64,000 nucleotides of DNA from Tritrichomonas musculus (GCA_039105265.1 JAPFFF010000010.1:5146001-5210000); one strand, 5' to 3'. Counted from the stretch's first letter, positions 1 through 9,507 are shown. The notes: a model not told the origin generated them from the letters alone. A program made the numbers and translations.

Positions 1-183
1 TTGAAATTCGTTGTTTTGATCATCAAAATCATATTCATAATAATATATATTTGGATCCTTATCTCGTAATTCTTTGATGATATTTGAAGAAATAGCACCG
101 TTGACGTTGCATTGATATTTTTTATTTTTTGAAATAAATGTGAAATTGTTCGTGCTATCATTTAAGCATTCTTTCCTGTTCAT
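1..183 (-). CDS. 5' part of a gene running off the left edge
   Basis: An ATG at 183 opens 61 codons with no stop before the window edge. The start region reads FTFI, then KNKKYQC, and continues SSNIIKELRDKDP. In my experience this resembles the short N-terminal module (a polar FTFI...Y.C segment followed by I...L..D) that precedes ankyrin or leucine-rich repeats in large trichomonad protein families. That assignment is inference; no repeat is visible yet. The last residues seen are acidic and Tyr/Asn-rich. The upstream side is AT-rich with a long T run, as expected for a promoter-side spacer. Confidence 0.5.
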   Translation of the reverse strand, partial: MNRKECLNDSTNNFTFISKNKKYQCNVNGAISSNIIKELRDKDPNIYYYEYDFDDQNNEFQ

Positions 184-274
184 TTCAATGAATAAAAATA
201 AATTTTGATGTGGGCACATTTTTGAAAATTTTTAAATGGCACAAATTCTATAATTGTACTTTAGAAACCATTGT

Positions 275-339
<65 letters not shown>

Positions 340-697
340 AATCTAATATAAAGCTATTTCTATGTTTTCAAATCGCCTCTCATTTTAAAAATATTATTTA
401 CTAAATATAAATTCTTTGATGCTGCATAAGGTTATATTAAGAAAAAAAATGATTTATATTCATATTAAATTGAAATAATATTTTTCTAGATCAACTTCAT
501 AGTTCAAATCTTTAGTTAAACTGCAGAGTTTTCATTGTTTAAAAAGAAAAAAAAGCAATTTCACCAAATATATGATGATGAAGCAACAGAAACAAGGATT
601 TTTATCATTCAAACTTTAAAATAATAATCAATCTTGACAGCACAAGTATAAATTCAATTTATTTGAAAGTATAAAAAAAAATTGATTAAAAAAAGTT
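184..697. other. Gene-free spacer with a long T tract
   Basis: AT-rich spacer between the partial gene and tRNA-Leu. It holds a run of about 61 T residues (278-338). I see no other gene or repeat. Confidence 0.6.
278..338. repeat. Poly-T homopolymer, about 61 nt
   Basis: An uninterrupted T run, far longer than the other runs in the window (usually 10-20). The exact length is unreliable because homopolymers are prone to sequencing and assembly error. It could be the poly-A end of an old retroposed copy in reverse orientation, but I see no body sequence to support that. Confidence 0.8.
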
Positions 698-778
698 GGT
701 ACCTGTGGGGTTCGAACCCACGCTCCTCGCGGAATCGGGGCTTAAATCCGACGCCTTAGACCACTCGGCCAAAGTACC
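698..778 (-). tRNA. tRNA-Leu (UAA)
   Basis: The reverse strand folds as a class II tRNA of 81 nt. The acceptor is GGTACTT/AGGTACC, the D arm starts GCCGAGTGG, and there is a GTGGG-TTCGAAC-CCCAC T arm. The variable arm is extended, with a TCC/GGA stem. The anticodon loop TTTAAGC gives UAA. The closing pair of the anticodon stem appears to be an A-C mismatch. No intron and no encoded CCA. Confidence 0.93.
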
Positions 779-886
779 TTACATTAACTTCAAAAATCAA
801 ATTTTATAAATATCCTTTTTTATTTGGAAAATTTTTATGAAATTTTGACATTTTTAAATTAAAGGGCTGATTTTCCATTTTCCAAA

Positions 887-1753
887 ATGGGCTCTTGGTT
901 TTCATCATCAAATCAACTCAAACTATATTATAACTCTGATTCATCTTCCACAATGATATGGTCAAATGATGTAATTGAGATCGATCCATCAATTCGAAAA
1001 TTAATAGATCATCGTACCTATGGTTACATTAAAGAACTAAAGCAAGATCACCATTTATACGAGGAGCATATAAAAAGATATAACGACGGTGAAAGATTTT
1101 GGATGTACAACCGAAGATGTGGTAATATTGCGAGAACCATATTTCGAATTAAAGATGGCCAAAAAGAAGTTCAAAAAATACTTTTACTAGACAAAGACAT
1201 TATCCATAATAAATATTTCGAACTTACGCCGACAGGCGAGTGGCGTCCATATATTTTTGGAGACAATTTTGAAACTTTTCTATGCAGTATTGAAAATGAA
1301 GAACTTTTTCTGAGTCATCTTGATAAGTGGATCAATAAAATGTTTGAACAATACAAAATTGAAGGTGACGATCAGAAATTGAATGGAACCGCTTGGAGTA
1401 TCGTTCCTGACAATTTCGTAATTGTGCATAACGAAAGCGGAGTTGATGATTACGTGTGCATCGACGAGGAATACAATTATAGACCTGGAATGTGCAAATC
1501 TGAGTTTCTTTTTTATTTGGCTTGGTACTTGCATAGACCAAATTTGGATAAATATTCATTTTATGACATGTTATGTGAAAAATATCACTGTAAGCCTGAA
1601 CTTGAAAAGTGGAACAAAATTAGGATTACTTTGCTGAATTCTATCTATGCGTGCTTCGGAACACCCGATTTTGAAGAGTCGAATGACTACACACAAGAGA
1701 ATTTACAAATTTGCATGCAATTGGCCAAAAAGTATTTGGATGTTGAAAAATAA
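887..1753 (+). CDS. Hypothetical protein with myristoylation-type N-terminus
   Basis: A 288-residue protein that I cannot assign. It begins MGSWFS: Gly2 and Ser6 fit the N-myristoylation consensus, so membrane attachment is plausible. The middle reads GEWRPYIFG. Around residues 165-200 there is a W..VP.NFVIV ... YVCIDEEY pattern, reminiscent of the C-terminal part of some glycan-associated methyltransferase proteins, where a W..LP.N strand is followed by a FID.E strand. That resemblance is weak and I see no SAM-binding GxGxG motif. No signal peptide or membrane segment. The ATG follows an AT-rich leader about 110 bases beyond tRNA-Leu on the opposite strand. Confidence 0.7.
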   Translation: MGSWFSSSNQLKLYYNSDSSSTMIWSNDVIEIDPSIRKLIDHRTYGYIKELKQDHHLYEEHIKRYNDGERFWMYNRRCGNIARTIFRIKDGQKEVQKILLLDKDIIHNKYFELTPTGEWRPYIFGDNFETFLCSIENEELFLSHLDKWINKMFEQYKIEGDDQKLNGTAWSIVPDNFVIVHNESGVDDYVCIDEEYNYRPGMCKSEFLFYLAWYLHRPNLDKYSFYDMLCEKYHCKPELEKWNKIRITLLNSIYACFGTPDFEESNDYTQENLQICMQLAKKYLDVEK

Positions 1754-2769
1754 ATAAATTGTATCTTAATAAAAATGCAAATTTATTATATATAATGTAT
1801 ATATGATAAACGATTATCATGTATTTTAAGATCTTTTGAATTAAAATTCTCAAATTCCTATACATGCAGCAAATTTGAAATATATATACAACATTCAATT
1901 TTGAATTGTTCTAAGAAAAAATTCTATAAGTTCACACAAATGAAAGAATTTTTTTTTTTTTTTTTAATGTTAAAATGAAGGAAAACAATGCATTGTACAA
2001 ATATTTAAATGTTCAAATCATCTTTATTGGAAAAGACCAATTAAAATTTATGCGAAAATCATCAATTCTCTGCACAATATAATTTATCCACATAGATTTT
2101 CACTCTTTTGATGATTTAACTCTTACTGAATATCATTCAAAGAGATTCTTAGAAAAGAACAAGGAAATGTAATTATATAGTCTGAACAAAAAATACACTT
2201 GTTTACTTGGTGTTGCGAATGCAATGAGAAATTTACATTCAAAATGAAATTTTGCATTGTGATTTGATGCCAAAGGGCTGAATATATGTACATTCAAATT
2301 CACCGTCCACTTTTTGAAAAGAGCTCATGACATCAACATTTGATAGCCATCTATCCTTTCGGGTTACAATTTTTACCGAGTCTTACCGCCACCCGCTGGG
2401 TCTCGGCTCCGCTTCGCTGCCGCTCAACTGCGCTCGACGCCCGCTGAGCGGTGAAAAAATATGTAAAAATGAAAGGACAGATATGCATTCAAAATATTGA
2501 GGTAATTTTGCTTCTTACCAAAAAGTTGACGGTTAATTTGAATGATTCAAAAAAATCGGCCATGTCAAAGCATTCTAAATTTTTTTATTAAAACTGAATA
2601 ATTTTTATAATAAATAGCACGGAATTGTGTAAATTCTTTTTTTTTTTTTTTTTTTTTCAATTATCTGCAAGATAAAACTTTCAATAGGTGACAAACTTTA
2701 TTTTTTAAAAAAAGGTCAAAAATAGGTGAATAAATAAATTGTATATAGTGTTTTTCAAATCAACAATAT
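1754..2769. other. Gene-free spacer with a foldback element
   Basis: About 1 kb between convergent genes. Apart from the imperfect foldback element at about 2290-2548 with a GC-rich core (listed separately) and short T tracts, I see nothing coding. Confidence 0.6.
2290..2548. mobile_element. Foldback/MITE-like imperfect inverted repeat with GC-rich core
   Basis: The left arm (from about 2290) reads CATTCAAATT.ACCGTC.ACTTTTTG, and its reverse complement recurs at the right end (to about 2548). Further in, TCCTTTC (2354-2360) pairs with GAAAGGA (2471-2477), and TTTTTACCG pairs with CGGTGAAAAA. At the centre (about 2382-2452) lies a strongly GC-rich segment in an otherwise about 25% GC region, rich in CCGC, CGCTC and GCGG words. 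Similarity beyond 2290 and 2548 fades, so the ends are approximate and I found no target-site duplication. Confidence 0.5.
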
Positions 2770-4869
2770 TTATATATCTTCCATGTCCTCCACCGCCACC
2801 AAAACCATGACCACCGTGTTATGATATGAATGGGTAGAGCCACGTCGACGTGATATATTTTGGTGAGGTGAAACCAAGTGATGAATCATGTGAGTCCTTG
2901 ACCTCGCGATTCGATTATTTATCATATTAAAGTCGCCAAAGGAAAAACGATCATAATGAGAATGCTGCATCCAATGAGGAGGAGACGCAGTCAAGCTATC
3001 AAACTTATGTTTCCATTTGTCAGTCAATTTCAAGACTTGTGCGTAGCAGATAAGATTATAGAACAATTCAGGATCTTTTTTAATGAAAGATTCGAATTCT
3101 TCATTCGCAGGATGTTCAATGAATTGTTTAAAACCGAAAACTTCGCCAATTTTCACCATGAAATAATCCGTTTTTGTTATTAGCCAAGTAGAACAAGAAA
3201 TGCAAAGAATGCTTGAAGCCGATAAAAGAAATTTGTATGAATTACTAATCATGAAACTTGGGAAAGAATCAAAATATACAACAAAATAAAAGATGCAAAC
3301 TAATCCAAAAGAAAACCACAATAAGAAATAATGAGCATTATACAAATAATGATAATTCATGTTATATCGAATAATCCAAAGAATCGTTTGACAAATAAAA
3401 GGCATAATAAAAATCCATGAAGAAAATTCAAACGCTTCAGAAACACAATTCTTTAAATTTAATGGAGCAGCATAAGACCAAATAACTCCAAGAATTGCAA
3501 AAATCGCAGAAAAAATAATGCTTTTGTAATTAACAAATCTTTTTGTTTGAGAATCGACCATTTTAATGACTTTATTTATAGTTTTATAAAATTTATATCT
3601 GAATTCAGATGTTTTAACATCTTTTCCATTCCTAAAAAGCTCATTGAACATGTGTGTCTGATAAAGTGGCATTGAATCAGGAAGAGAATCCACGTTCTTA
3701 ATCAAAATTGGATCATAATCATTATCAAAATTAATGTTTAAATAACCTTCGCTGGCCCAATAAAAAATAACAGATGTAACATCAGAATTTTCAACAGAAC
3801 CATTTAATACCTTGCTCATTATTAATGGATCCATTGTATTCAAAGCAGATGTGTAACGAATTGGTGTAATTTTGTTATAAAATTGATAAACAAAATAACT
3901 TATTATTAAAATAATTAATAAAAAAAGAATTGTTAACTTAAAGTAATAAATAGGATAAGAATCATTATAACTTCTTATCGAATTAGGAGAAAAATGTAAA
4001 TCAAAAGTAACTCCTTCAAATTCATTCAAAAAGTGGAAAGTGGCTAAAATTATTTTTTTCTCATTTTTTTCTGAAATTTCAAATTTTTCTGTATTTTTAT
4101 GGCCCTCAAAACAAAAGGCTTCTGTAAATCCAGCTGGAACAATAAGTTCAATCGTCGCATTGCTTATCTTGCATTGCCAGTCGTATCCAATAACGTTTAA
4201 TGACATCATGTTTTTCTTTTCAATTTTTTTGTTTAAAATTCGAAATTCATAATTGATAGAATAGCTCTCATTCTTGCCATATTTGAGCTGATAATCGCCA
4301 ATGTCTAGAATTAAATCGCCATCCCGATAATATTCTCTATGGAAAACTTTTTCAATACGATTCTCTTTTATTTGGCCGATACGAACATTTCGAATTTGAA
4401 CTCCATTATTGACTGGAATTAAACGTCGAAAACCAGTGTTTTCTATTCCTTGATAACTTATGGTTATGTTTTCTGTAACATTCATTGAACTATCGTTATT
4501 TATATCATATAAAATATTATATCTGGTTATTTCAATATGATATCTGGAATCATCAAAAACCATTAATTTCCTTTTCCCAAATCGTCCTTTATTGATGAAA
4601 ATGATGAAGAGAAAAAAGAAGTAAATAATAAGAATGAAAATATAATGATAATTAATTTTTTCATCACGTAAATAAAATATTATTGATTGAATTTTTTGGA
4701 ATATATTTTTGGATTGGTTCGATTCATTAAATTCAAAATTAAGAATATCTGTAATTGATTTGAACAATTGATTATTTGAACAAGAAGAATGTAATGGATC
4801 ATCACTGTCCAAATTGTTTGATAAGGAATCATCAACAAATAAATTTTGCTCAGTTAAACAATCATTCAT
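2770..4869 (-). CDS. DUF2207-like multi-pass membrane protein
   Basis: A 699-residue membrane protein resembling the DUF2207 family, known mainly from bacteria and of unknown function. An Asn/Ser-rich cytosolic head is followed by a membrane segment (about 78-95). A beta-rich ectodomain (about 110-300) contains the family-like pattern VTENITISYQG...GFRRLIPV. A second membrane helix lies at about 312-335. The next domain has SKVLNGSVENSDVTSVIFYWASEGYLNI, cut here as SKVLNGSVENSD and SEGYLNI, matching the family's cytosolic module. Four hydrophobic segments follow (about 450-570). The annotated tail is odd: just before the stop, the +1 frame reads HGGHGFGGGGGHG, like the Gly-rich C-terminus usual in DUF2207 proteins, so an indel near 2816-2822 (real or sequencing) may have shifted the end. 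Confidence 0.8.
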   Translation of the reverse strand: MNDCLTEQNLFVDDSLSNNLDSDDPLHSSCSNNQLFKSITDILNFEFNESNQSKNIFQKIQSIIFYLRDEKINYHYIFILIIYFFFLFIIFINKGRFGKRKLMVFDDSRYHIEITRYNILYDINNDSSMNVTENITISYQGIENTGFRRLIPVNNGVQIRNVRIGQIKENRIEKVFHREYYRDGDLILDIGDYQLKYGKNESYSINYEFRILNKKIEKKNMMSLNVIGYDWQCKISNATIELIVPAGFTEAFCFEGHKNTEKFEISEKNEKKIILATFHFLNEFEGVTFDLHFSPNSIRSYNDSYPIYYFKLTILFLLIILIISYFVYQFYNKITPIRYTSALNTMDPLIMSKVLNGSVENSDVTSVIFYWASEGYLNINFDNDYDPILIKNVDSLPDSMPLYQTHMFNELFRNGKDVKTSEFRYKFYKTINKVIKMVDSQTKRFVNYKSIIFSAIFAILGVIWSYAAPLNLKNCVSEAFEFSSWIFIMPFICQTILWIIRYNMNYHYLYNAHYFLLWFSFGLVCIFYFVVYFDSFPSFMISNSYKFLLSASSILCISCSTWLITKTDYFMVKIGEVFGFKQFIEHPANEEFESFIKKDPELFYNLICYAQVLKLTDKWKHKFDSLTASPPHWMQHSHYDRFSFGDFNMINNRIARSRTHMIHHLVSPHQNISRRRGSTHSYHNTVVMVLVAVEDMEDI

Positions 4870-5150
4870 TATTTAAAATTTTATAAAACTTTTTCTCAAT
4901 TTTTTTTGGTAATTGTTTGTTTAATTGAACAAAATCTAGAAGTTTTATAGGTTTCAAAAAAGGTTTTTATATTATAAAAATGAATCAATGAAAGCATTAA
5001 TCGCTATTGGGCAGATAATTTTCTTTGAAATTAAATCTTTGAGACTTGAATTCTTTGAAGAAGTGTTATATAATAAAAATAAAATAAATAAAATACCAAT
5101 AATATACTATTTTAATATTAAAAACAGTTATATGGAGGAGAAAAAAAAAA

Positions 5151-6839
5151 TTAAGTTGAATTGGTTCCAAAGTTTCTCTTAAACCTTCCAGACCGACGAG
5201 TCTGAGATGGTGGCTTAACAGAAAAAATAGGCTGAATAAAATTATCCTGAGCATTTTCGTTATTTGATGATCTAGGTTTGTTAATAACTTTGGATGAATT
5301 TTTACGTGCCATACTTTTAATTATATTCCAATTCATTTCAACATGGGATGCATGATTATTATCATTATTATCTGTTTTTGCTTCAAATACAGAATTTTCT
5401 TCAAGTAATTTTTCTTTTGGAGTTGATTTTATCAGAATATCTAATGTTTCTTTTGCAAAACTTCTCGTATTTTCAATCCAATGAGTAGATGCAACGTTTC
5501 GAAGAATAGCATAAACTTCATTTTTTAAAGTACTAGCTTTTTCCCAAAATAAATTAACAAAGGCGTCATCTTCCATCATGAACATTGATTGCTGAGAAAC
5601 ATCTGCAGTCGGATCAGAAAAGCATTCAATTAATCTTTTGATAAGTAAAATTGATACTTTCTGATTAATCGAATTTCCATAACTTATTACTAATTGATGC
5701 AAAATTTCTAAAAAAGCAGGCTGTTTTTTGAAATTTGAAACTGGCCAATGATTCAATAAATAAAGGCAATACTCATTTGCTTTATCATGATCATTTAATA
5801 ATGTAACTTTCATTACATCAAGAAAAGATTCATGAAAAAGAGAAAATCGGGGAGATAAAATCAATGGTAACAAAAACGATTTAAAAAACATTTGACTTTT
5901 TTGTGGTCTTAAAAGCTGTATATTTTTTGCATAAAAACTGAGAAATGAATGAAAGCATTTTTGAATATTTTCGTCGTTTAATCCTGATTGTAGAAAAGAT
6001 AAAGTTTTTGCTGATATTATTTGTCTAGAGTCAGGAAAAGATTTTAATATTATTGATAACGCATTGCAAACTTCAAGTTGCTCCCTTTCATCTGGTGATA
6101 AGAGTAACTTAAACAATTGTCTTACATGATTTTTAATTTGAATTGAATTTAAAATTAATAATTTTGTTGACAAAATATATTGAAAAATCATATATATTAA
6201 TTCAAGATGAGGCCATTCTTTATCGCAAACATCACAGTCGGGAGTATATTCGAAAACATTTTTCTTTTTATTAACAGGGCGAAATATATTAATGCATATC
6301 ATATGAAATAATGTATTAATACATGTTGTTGGTAGTTTTTTGGTAAATTCTTGATTTGTTATTGCATTATATAATTGATGAAGAGTTTCATATTTGATTT
6401 GCTTTAATTTAGTATCAAATCTATCATCTCTATAATTACAAAATCCGCAACAAGCTCGACATTTTGATATAAAAAGTGCAGGTATCTCTGAAGGTTTAAC
6501 TTGTTCGAAATTGAGCGTTTTTTCTATTAATTTAGATGATTCTAGATTGCGATCAACGTACACATAAATTGATTTACCAAATATTGCATCTGTTTTTGAA
6601 GATATGGTTGGAACTTGAAATGGTATTAAAAAGTTGTTTGATAATGAAATTGTAGACGGAGCTATGTATGTTGATTGTTCATCTAAGCTTCTGATCTTTG
6701 GGATTGGATTCTTGTGTTTATATTTTTTATTTAAATATTTTTTCATATTAGGATCTGATCTTGCTGGACCACTTCTTCTTCGTGACCCTTGGACTTTATA
6801 TTTTTTGTTTTGCTTTGTGGGCCTAATCATTCCTTTCAT
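5151..6839 (-). CDS. PP2A regulatory subunit B56 (B')
   Basis: A 562-residue protein when started at the ATG at 6839; the open frame upstream begins with TTG. From about residue 100 to 520 it has the HEAT-like alpha solenoid of the B56 family. Recognisable marks are CNYRDDR near the start of the core, SPDEREQLEV in the middle, and FLEILHQLVISYG with a later ENTRSFAKETLDIL helix. B56 subunits dock substrates to the PP2A A/C core by LxxIxE motifs and control phosphatase targeting. The N-terminal 45 residues are very basic and the C-terminal 80 are Asn/Ser-rich, both divergent extensions. Divergently arranged with the Trm5 gene, about 300 bases apart. Confidence 0.88.
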   Translation of the reverse strand: MKGMIRPTKQNKKYKVQGSRRRSGPARSDPNMKKYLNKKYKHKNPIPKIRSLDEQSTYIAPSTISLSNNFLIPFQVPTISSKTDAIFGKSIYVYVDRNLESSKLIEKTLNFEQVKPSEIPALFISKCRACCGFCNYRDDRFDTKLKQIKYETLHQLYNAITNQEFTKKLPTTCINTLFHMICINIFRPVNKKKNVFEYTPDCDVCDKEWPHLELIYMIFQYILSTKLLILNSIQIKNHVRQLFKLLLSPDEREQLEVCNALSIILKSFPDSRQIISAKTLSFLQSGLNDENIQKCFHSFLSFYAKNIQLLRPQKSQMFFKSFLLPLILSPRFSLFHESFLDVMKVTLLNDHDKANEYCLYLLNHWPVSNFKKQPAFLEILHQLVISYGNSINQKVSILLIKRLIECFSDPTADVSQQSMFMMEDDAFVNLFWEKASTLKNEVYAILRNVASTHWIENTRSFAKETLDILIKSTPKEKLLEENSVFEAKTDNNDNNHASHVEMNWNIIKSMARKNSSKVINKPRSSNNENAQDNFIQPIFSVKPPSQTRRSGRFKRNFGTNST

Positions 6840-7137
6840 TTTTTTATTTAACGTACACAAATATTTTATAAATTTTTGAGAATAGATTTTTCAATGACAA
6901 TTCAAATTTCTTTAAATAACTCACAACTCGATTATTTCCAACAATTGGCAGGAAAGATTAAAATAAAGCATTCCTTTTTATTTGCTCATGAAATGTCTTT
7001 GGATATGAATTGAAATAATTCACTAAATTTTGAATAATTGATTTTTTTATTTTTACATCATTTAAATAATTTAACGTACGAGTTTTTATTTGAAAATTTT
7101 TAAATGGTCAATAAAATTGAAAAAGTTGACAAAAAAA

Positions 7138-8259
7138 ATGATTGAGGATCTAAAAGAATTAAAAATCAAAAAAACTTTAAACTCCTTTGTTGTTCCGAAG
7201 GAAAAAACAAATGAAGTTGTTAAATTTCTTCATAAAGGCAATTTAATCGCAAACTATCCTTCTTTCAAAAATGTTATTGATGATGCAAATGGTCGACGAA
7301 TAATACTTGCTGAAGGAGTTGATGAGATTCCAGATGAGCTAAAAGCAATGGTAGGTGATGTCGCTTTAGCGCCACATGAAATTGAACTTGATTATCATAA
7401 TCTTTCACTTCAAGAATTAATGAAAAAATTTCTACCTGAAAACTGCGTTATTCCATCTGCTTTTGAGACAATTGGGCATATAGCCCGACTTAATCTTCTT
7501 CCAGAGCAGCAGCCCTATAAGAAATTAATAGGCCAAGCATTTCTTTTAAAGAACCCTGCGATTAAAACTGTTGTATCAAAAGTTGGGACCATTAATAACG
7601 TTTTTCGCAACATGGATCTTGAAGTTCTTGCAGGTGAACCTAACTTCGAAACAGAAATCAAACAATCAGGCTATAGATTCAAACTTGATTTTTCAAAAGT
7701 TTATTGGAACTCAAGATTAGAAGGTGAGCATGACTCACTTGTTAATACATTTCGAGAGAATTCAATTGTTGCCGATGCAATGTGTGGTATAGGACCATTT
7801 GCCGTTCGTGCAGCAAAAAAGAAAAATTGTACAGTTTATGCGAATGATTTAAATCCTGATTCATATAAGTGGCTCAAAATTAATTGTGAACTCAATGGCG
7901 TTGCTGATAAAGTGAAATGTTATAATCTTGATGCACGCGAATTTATTGAGCAAATTTTCAAAGATGGTGGATGTGATTATATAATTATGAACTTACCTAA
8001 GATAGCTATTGAATTTCTTGATGCTGTTGCTAAAGGTGCCAAGGAATATCAAAAAACAGCTAGAATGCCAATTTGCTACTTCCATTGTTTTGATGATAAA
8101 GAAGACGGTCATGATAAATCAATTAAAGAACGAGCTGAAGCTGTACTTGGAATGCCATTGGCTCATATTACTATTCACAAAGTCAGAGATGTTTCACCTG
8201 GAAAGGACATGTTCCGTTGCTCCTTTGATGTTTCAGATCTATTTCAAACAAAAGACTAA
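7138..8259 (+). CDS. TRM5: tRNA (guanine(37)-N1)-methyltransferase Trm5
   Basis: A 373-residue class I SAM methyltransferase of the Trm5 family, which methylates N1 of G37 next to the anticodon and prevents frameshifting. The SAM loop DAMCGIGPFA lies near residue 213, followed by the acidic ANDLNPDS strand and the NLPK catalytic motif (N about 285). The C-terminal HKVRDVSPGKDMFRCSF also fits the family. The reading frame is open farther upstream through a TTG codon at 7090, but the first in-frame ATG is 7138. A small out-of-frame ATG frame (7104-7145) overlaps this start and could act as an upstream ORF. No mitochondrial targeting sequence is obvious, consistent with nuclear/cytosolic action. 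Confidence 0.92.
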   Translation: MIEDLKELKIKKTLNSFVVPKEKTNEVVKFLHKGNLIANYPSFKNVIDDANGRRIILAEGVDEIPDELKAMVGDVALAPHEIELDYHNLSLQELMKKFLPENCVIPSAFETIGHIARLNLLPEQQPYKKLIGQAFLLKNPAIKTVVSKVGTINNVFRNMDLEVLAGEPNFETEIKQSGYRFKLDFSKVYWNSRLEGEHDSLVNTFRENSIVADAMCGIGPFAVRAAKKKNCTVYANDLNPDSYKWLKINCELNGVADKVKCYNLDAREFIEQIFKDGGCDYIIMNLPKIAIEFLDAVAKGAKEYQKTARMPICYFHCFDDKEDGHDKSIKERAEAVLGMPLAHITIHKVRDVSPGKDMFRCSFDVSDLFQTKD

Positions 8260-8571
8260 CTTTATTTTGAACTTATTATTAAAGATAGTCACATGATTTC
8301 TATATTTATTTATAAACCCTAAATTTATTATTTATTTATATTTATGTGCATAGTATTATTAAGTTAACATGTGTGTCTTTTCGAAAGATCAATATCTTAA
8401 CTCTAAATGACAGTCGTTCTAAAATATTCTTTGGTAAGAGTAGCTATGAAAAAAAGAAAGAAATTGTTATACTCGCAAAATAATTAGAATATATAGGTTA
8501 GTTTTTATAAAAAAAAAAAAAAAATTCTAATTAACAAGTGTAAATATATTCATCCTAAATGAGAAGATATA
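8260..8571. other. Convergent 3' spacer
   Basis: About 310 AT-rich bases between the ends of the Trm5 and Rab genes, with an A run near 8510-8525. Nothing else seen. Confidence 0.6.
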
Positions 8572-9147
8572 TTAGCAGCATTTGTTTTCTTCTTTTTCCT
8601 CTTCAATATTAGTTGTGACAACATTAGATGTCTTTGGTAATATTGACAAAAAGTAGTGAAGCATATCATCAACACCATCACCTGTTGCAGCCGATGTTGC
8701 AAAATATTTAAGGTTATGTTCAGTTGCAAATGCTTGAATATCTTCATTATCAACTTCAATACTATCTTTTAAATCGCATTTATTACCAATTAGAACAACT
8801 GAAGAATTTAATGGGGCTTCCGTGATAAATTCATCTAACCAACTATCTAATTCACTGAAAGATCTAAAATTGGTAAGGTCAAAAACTAGTAAAGCGCCAA
8901 CTGCTTCATGATAAAAAATTCGATTAAGAGATCGATATCTTTCCATTCCTGCGGTATCCCAAATCTGAATATCCGGATGGTCTGGATCATCAGTCTGTAA
9001 TTGGAAAAATGCGGTTCCTGTTGTTGGCGTCGTTGATTGATCAAATTTGTTTTCTGTAAGCCTCTTAATGAGTGAGGTCTTTCCGACAGCTGTTGTACCA
9101 ATTAAAACGATTTTTGGTTTGTTTTTTTGATTAGTTTTGGCAATCAT
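8572..9147 (-). CDS. Rab-family small GTPase
   Basis: A 191-residue small GTPase. G1 is GTTAVGKT (17-24), switch I has TTPTTGTAFF, G3 is WDTAGMER (63-70), G4 is NKCD (122-125) and G5 is TSA. It ends in NKCC, a Rab-type double-cysteine geranylgeranylation site, so it should cycle on and off vesicle membranes. The subfamily is not clear. The catalytic glutamine of DTAGQE is replaced by Met68, which in Ras-like GTPases normally weakens intrinsic hydrolysis; this is a prediction. A PDHPD insertion sits just before the G3 strand. It is transcribed towards Trm5. Confidence 0.92.
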   Translation of the reverse strand: MIAKTNQKNKPKIVLIGTTAVGKTSLIKRLTENKFDQSTTPTTGTAFFQLQTDDPDHPDIQIWDTAGMERYRSLNRIFYHEAVGALLVFDLTNFRSFSELDSWLDEFITEAPLNSSVVLIGNKCDLKDSIEVDNEDIQAFATEHNLKYFATSAATGDGVDDMLHYFLSILPKTSNVVTTNIEEEKEENKCC

Positions 9148-9507
9148 TTATTATTTAATTGATTCTTTATATGAAATATGAAAAATTGAATTAAATTCAA
9201 TATATTTTTAACGTCATCCTCTGAATAAATAAAATGAATTGTTCATCGTTTTGGTATATTGAGCTTTTTGAAATAATAAATGTTCATATATTTGAGAGAA
9301 AACCGTAACAAAATTTCAATTTTATTTAAATCAATACCCTCCTCTCCCTACAATTCGTAATTTTTTTGAGTGATTTTTTTACAGGAATGAAAAAAATATA
9401 CCTTTTATCAAAAAAGTAACCATATTCTTGTCACTTATATCAATAAATATTTTGACAACATATTTGTTCTTATATGCATTCAAAAAAAAGAATTCAATTG
9501 TTGCTTT

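Noticed and set aside
4988-5182. Small ORF between the DUF2207 and B56 genes
   Set aside because: AT-rich chance frame that overlaps the B56 3' end.
6840-6860. Upstream extension of the B56 gene
   Set aside because: The extra codons begin with TTG; the first ATG is at 6839. The same reasoning moved the starts at 7090, 19940, 31450, 31904, 39579 and 50819.
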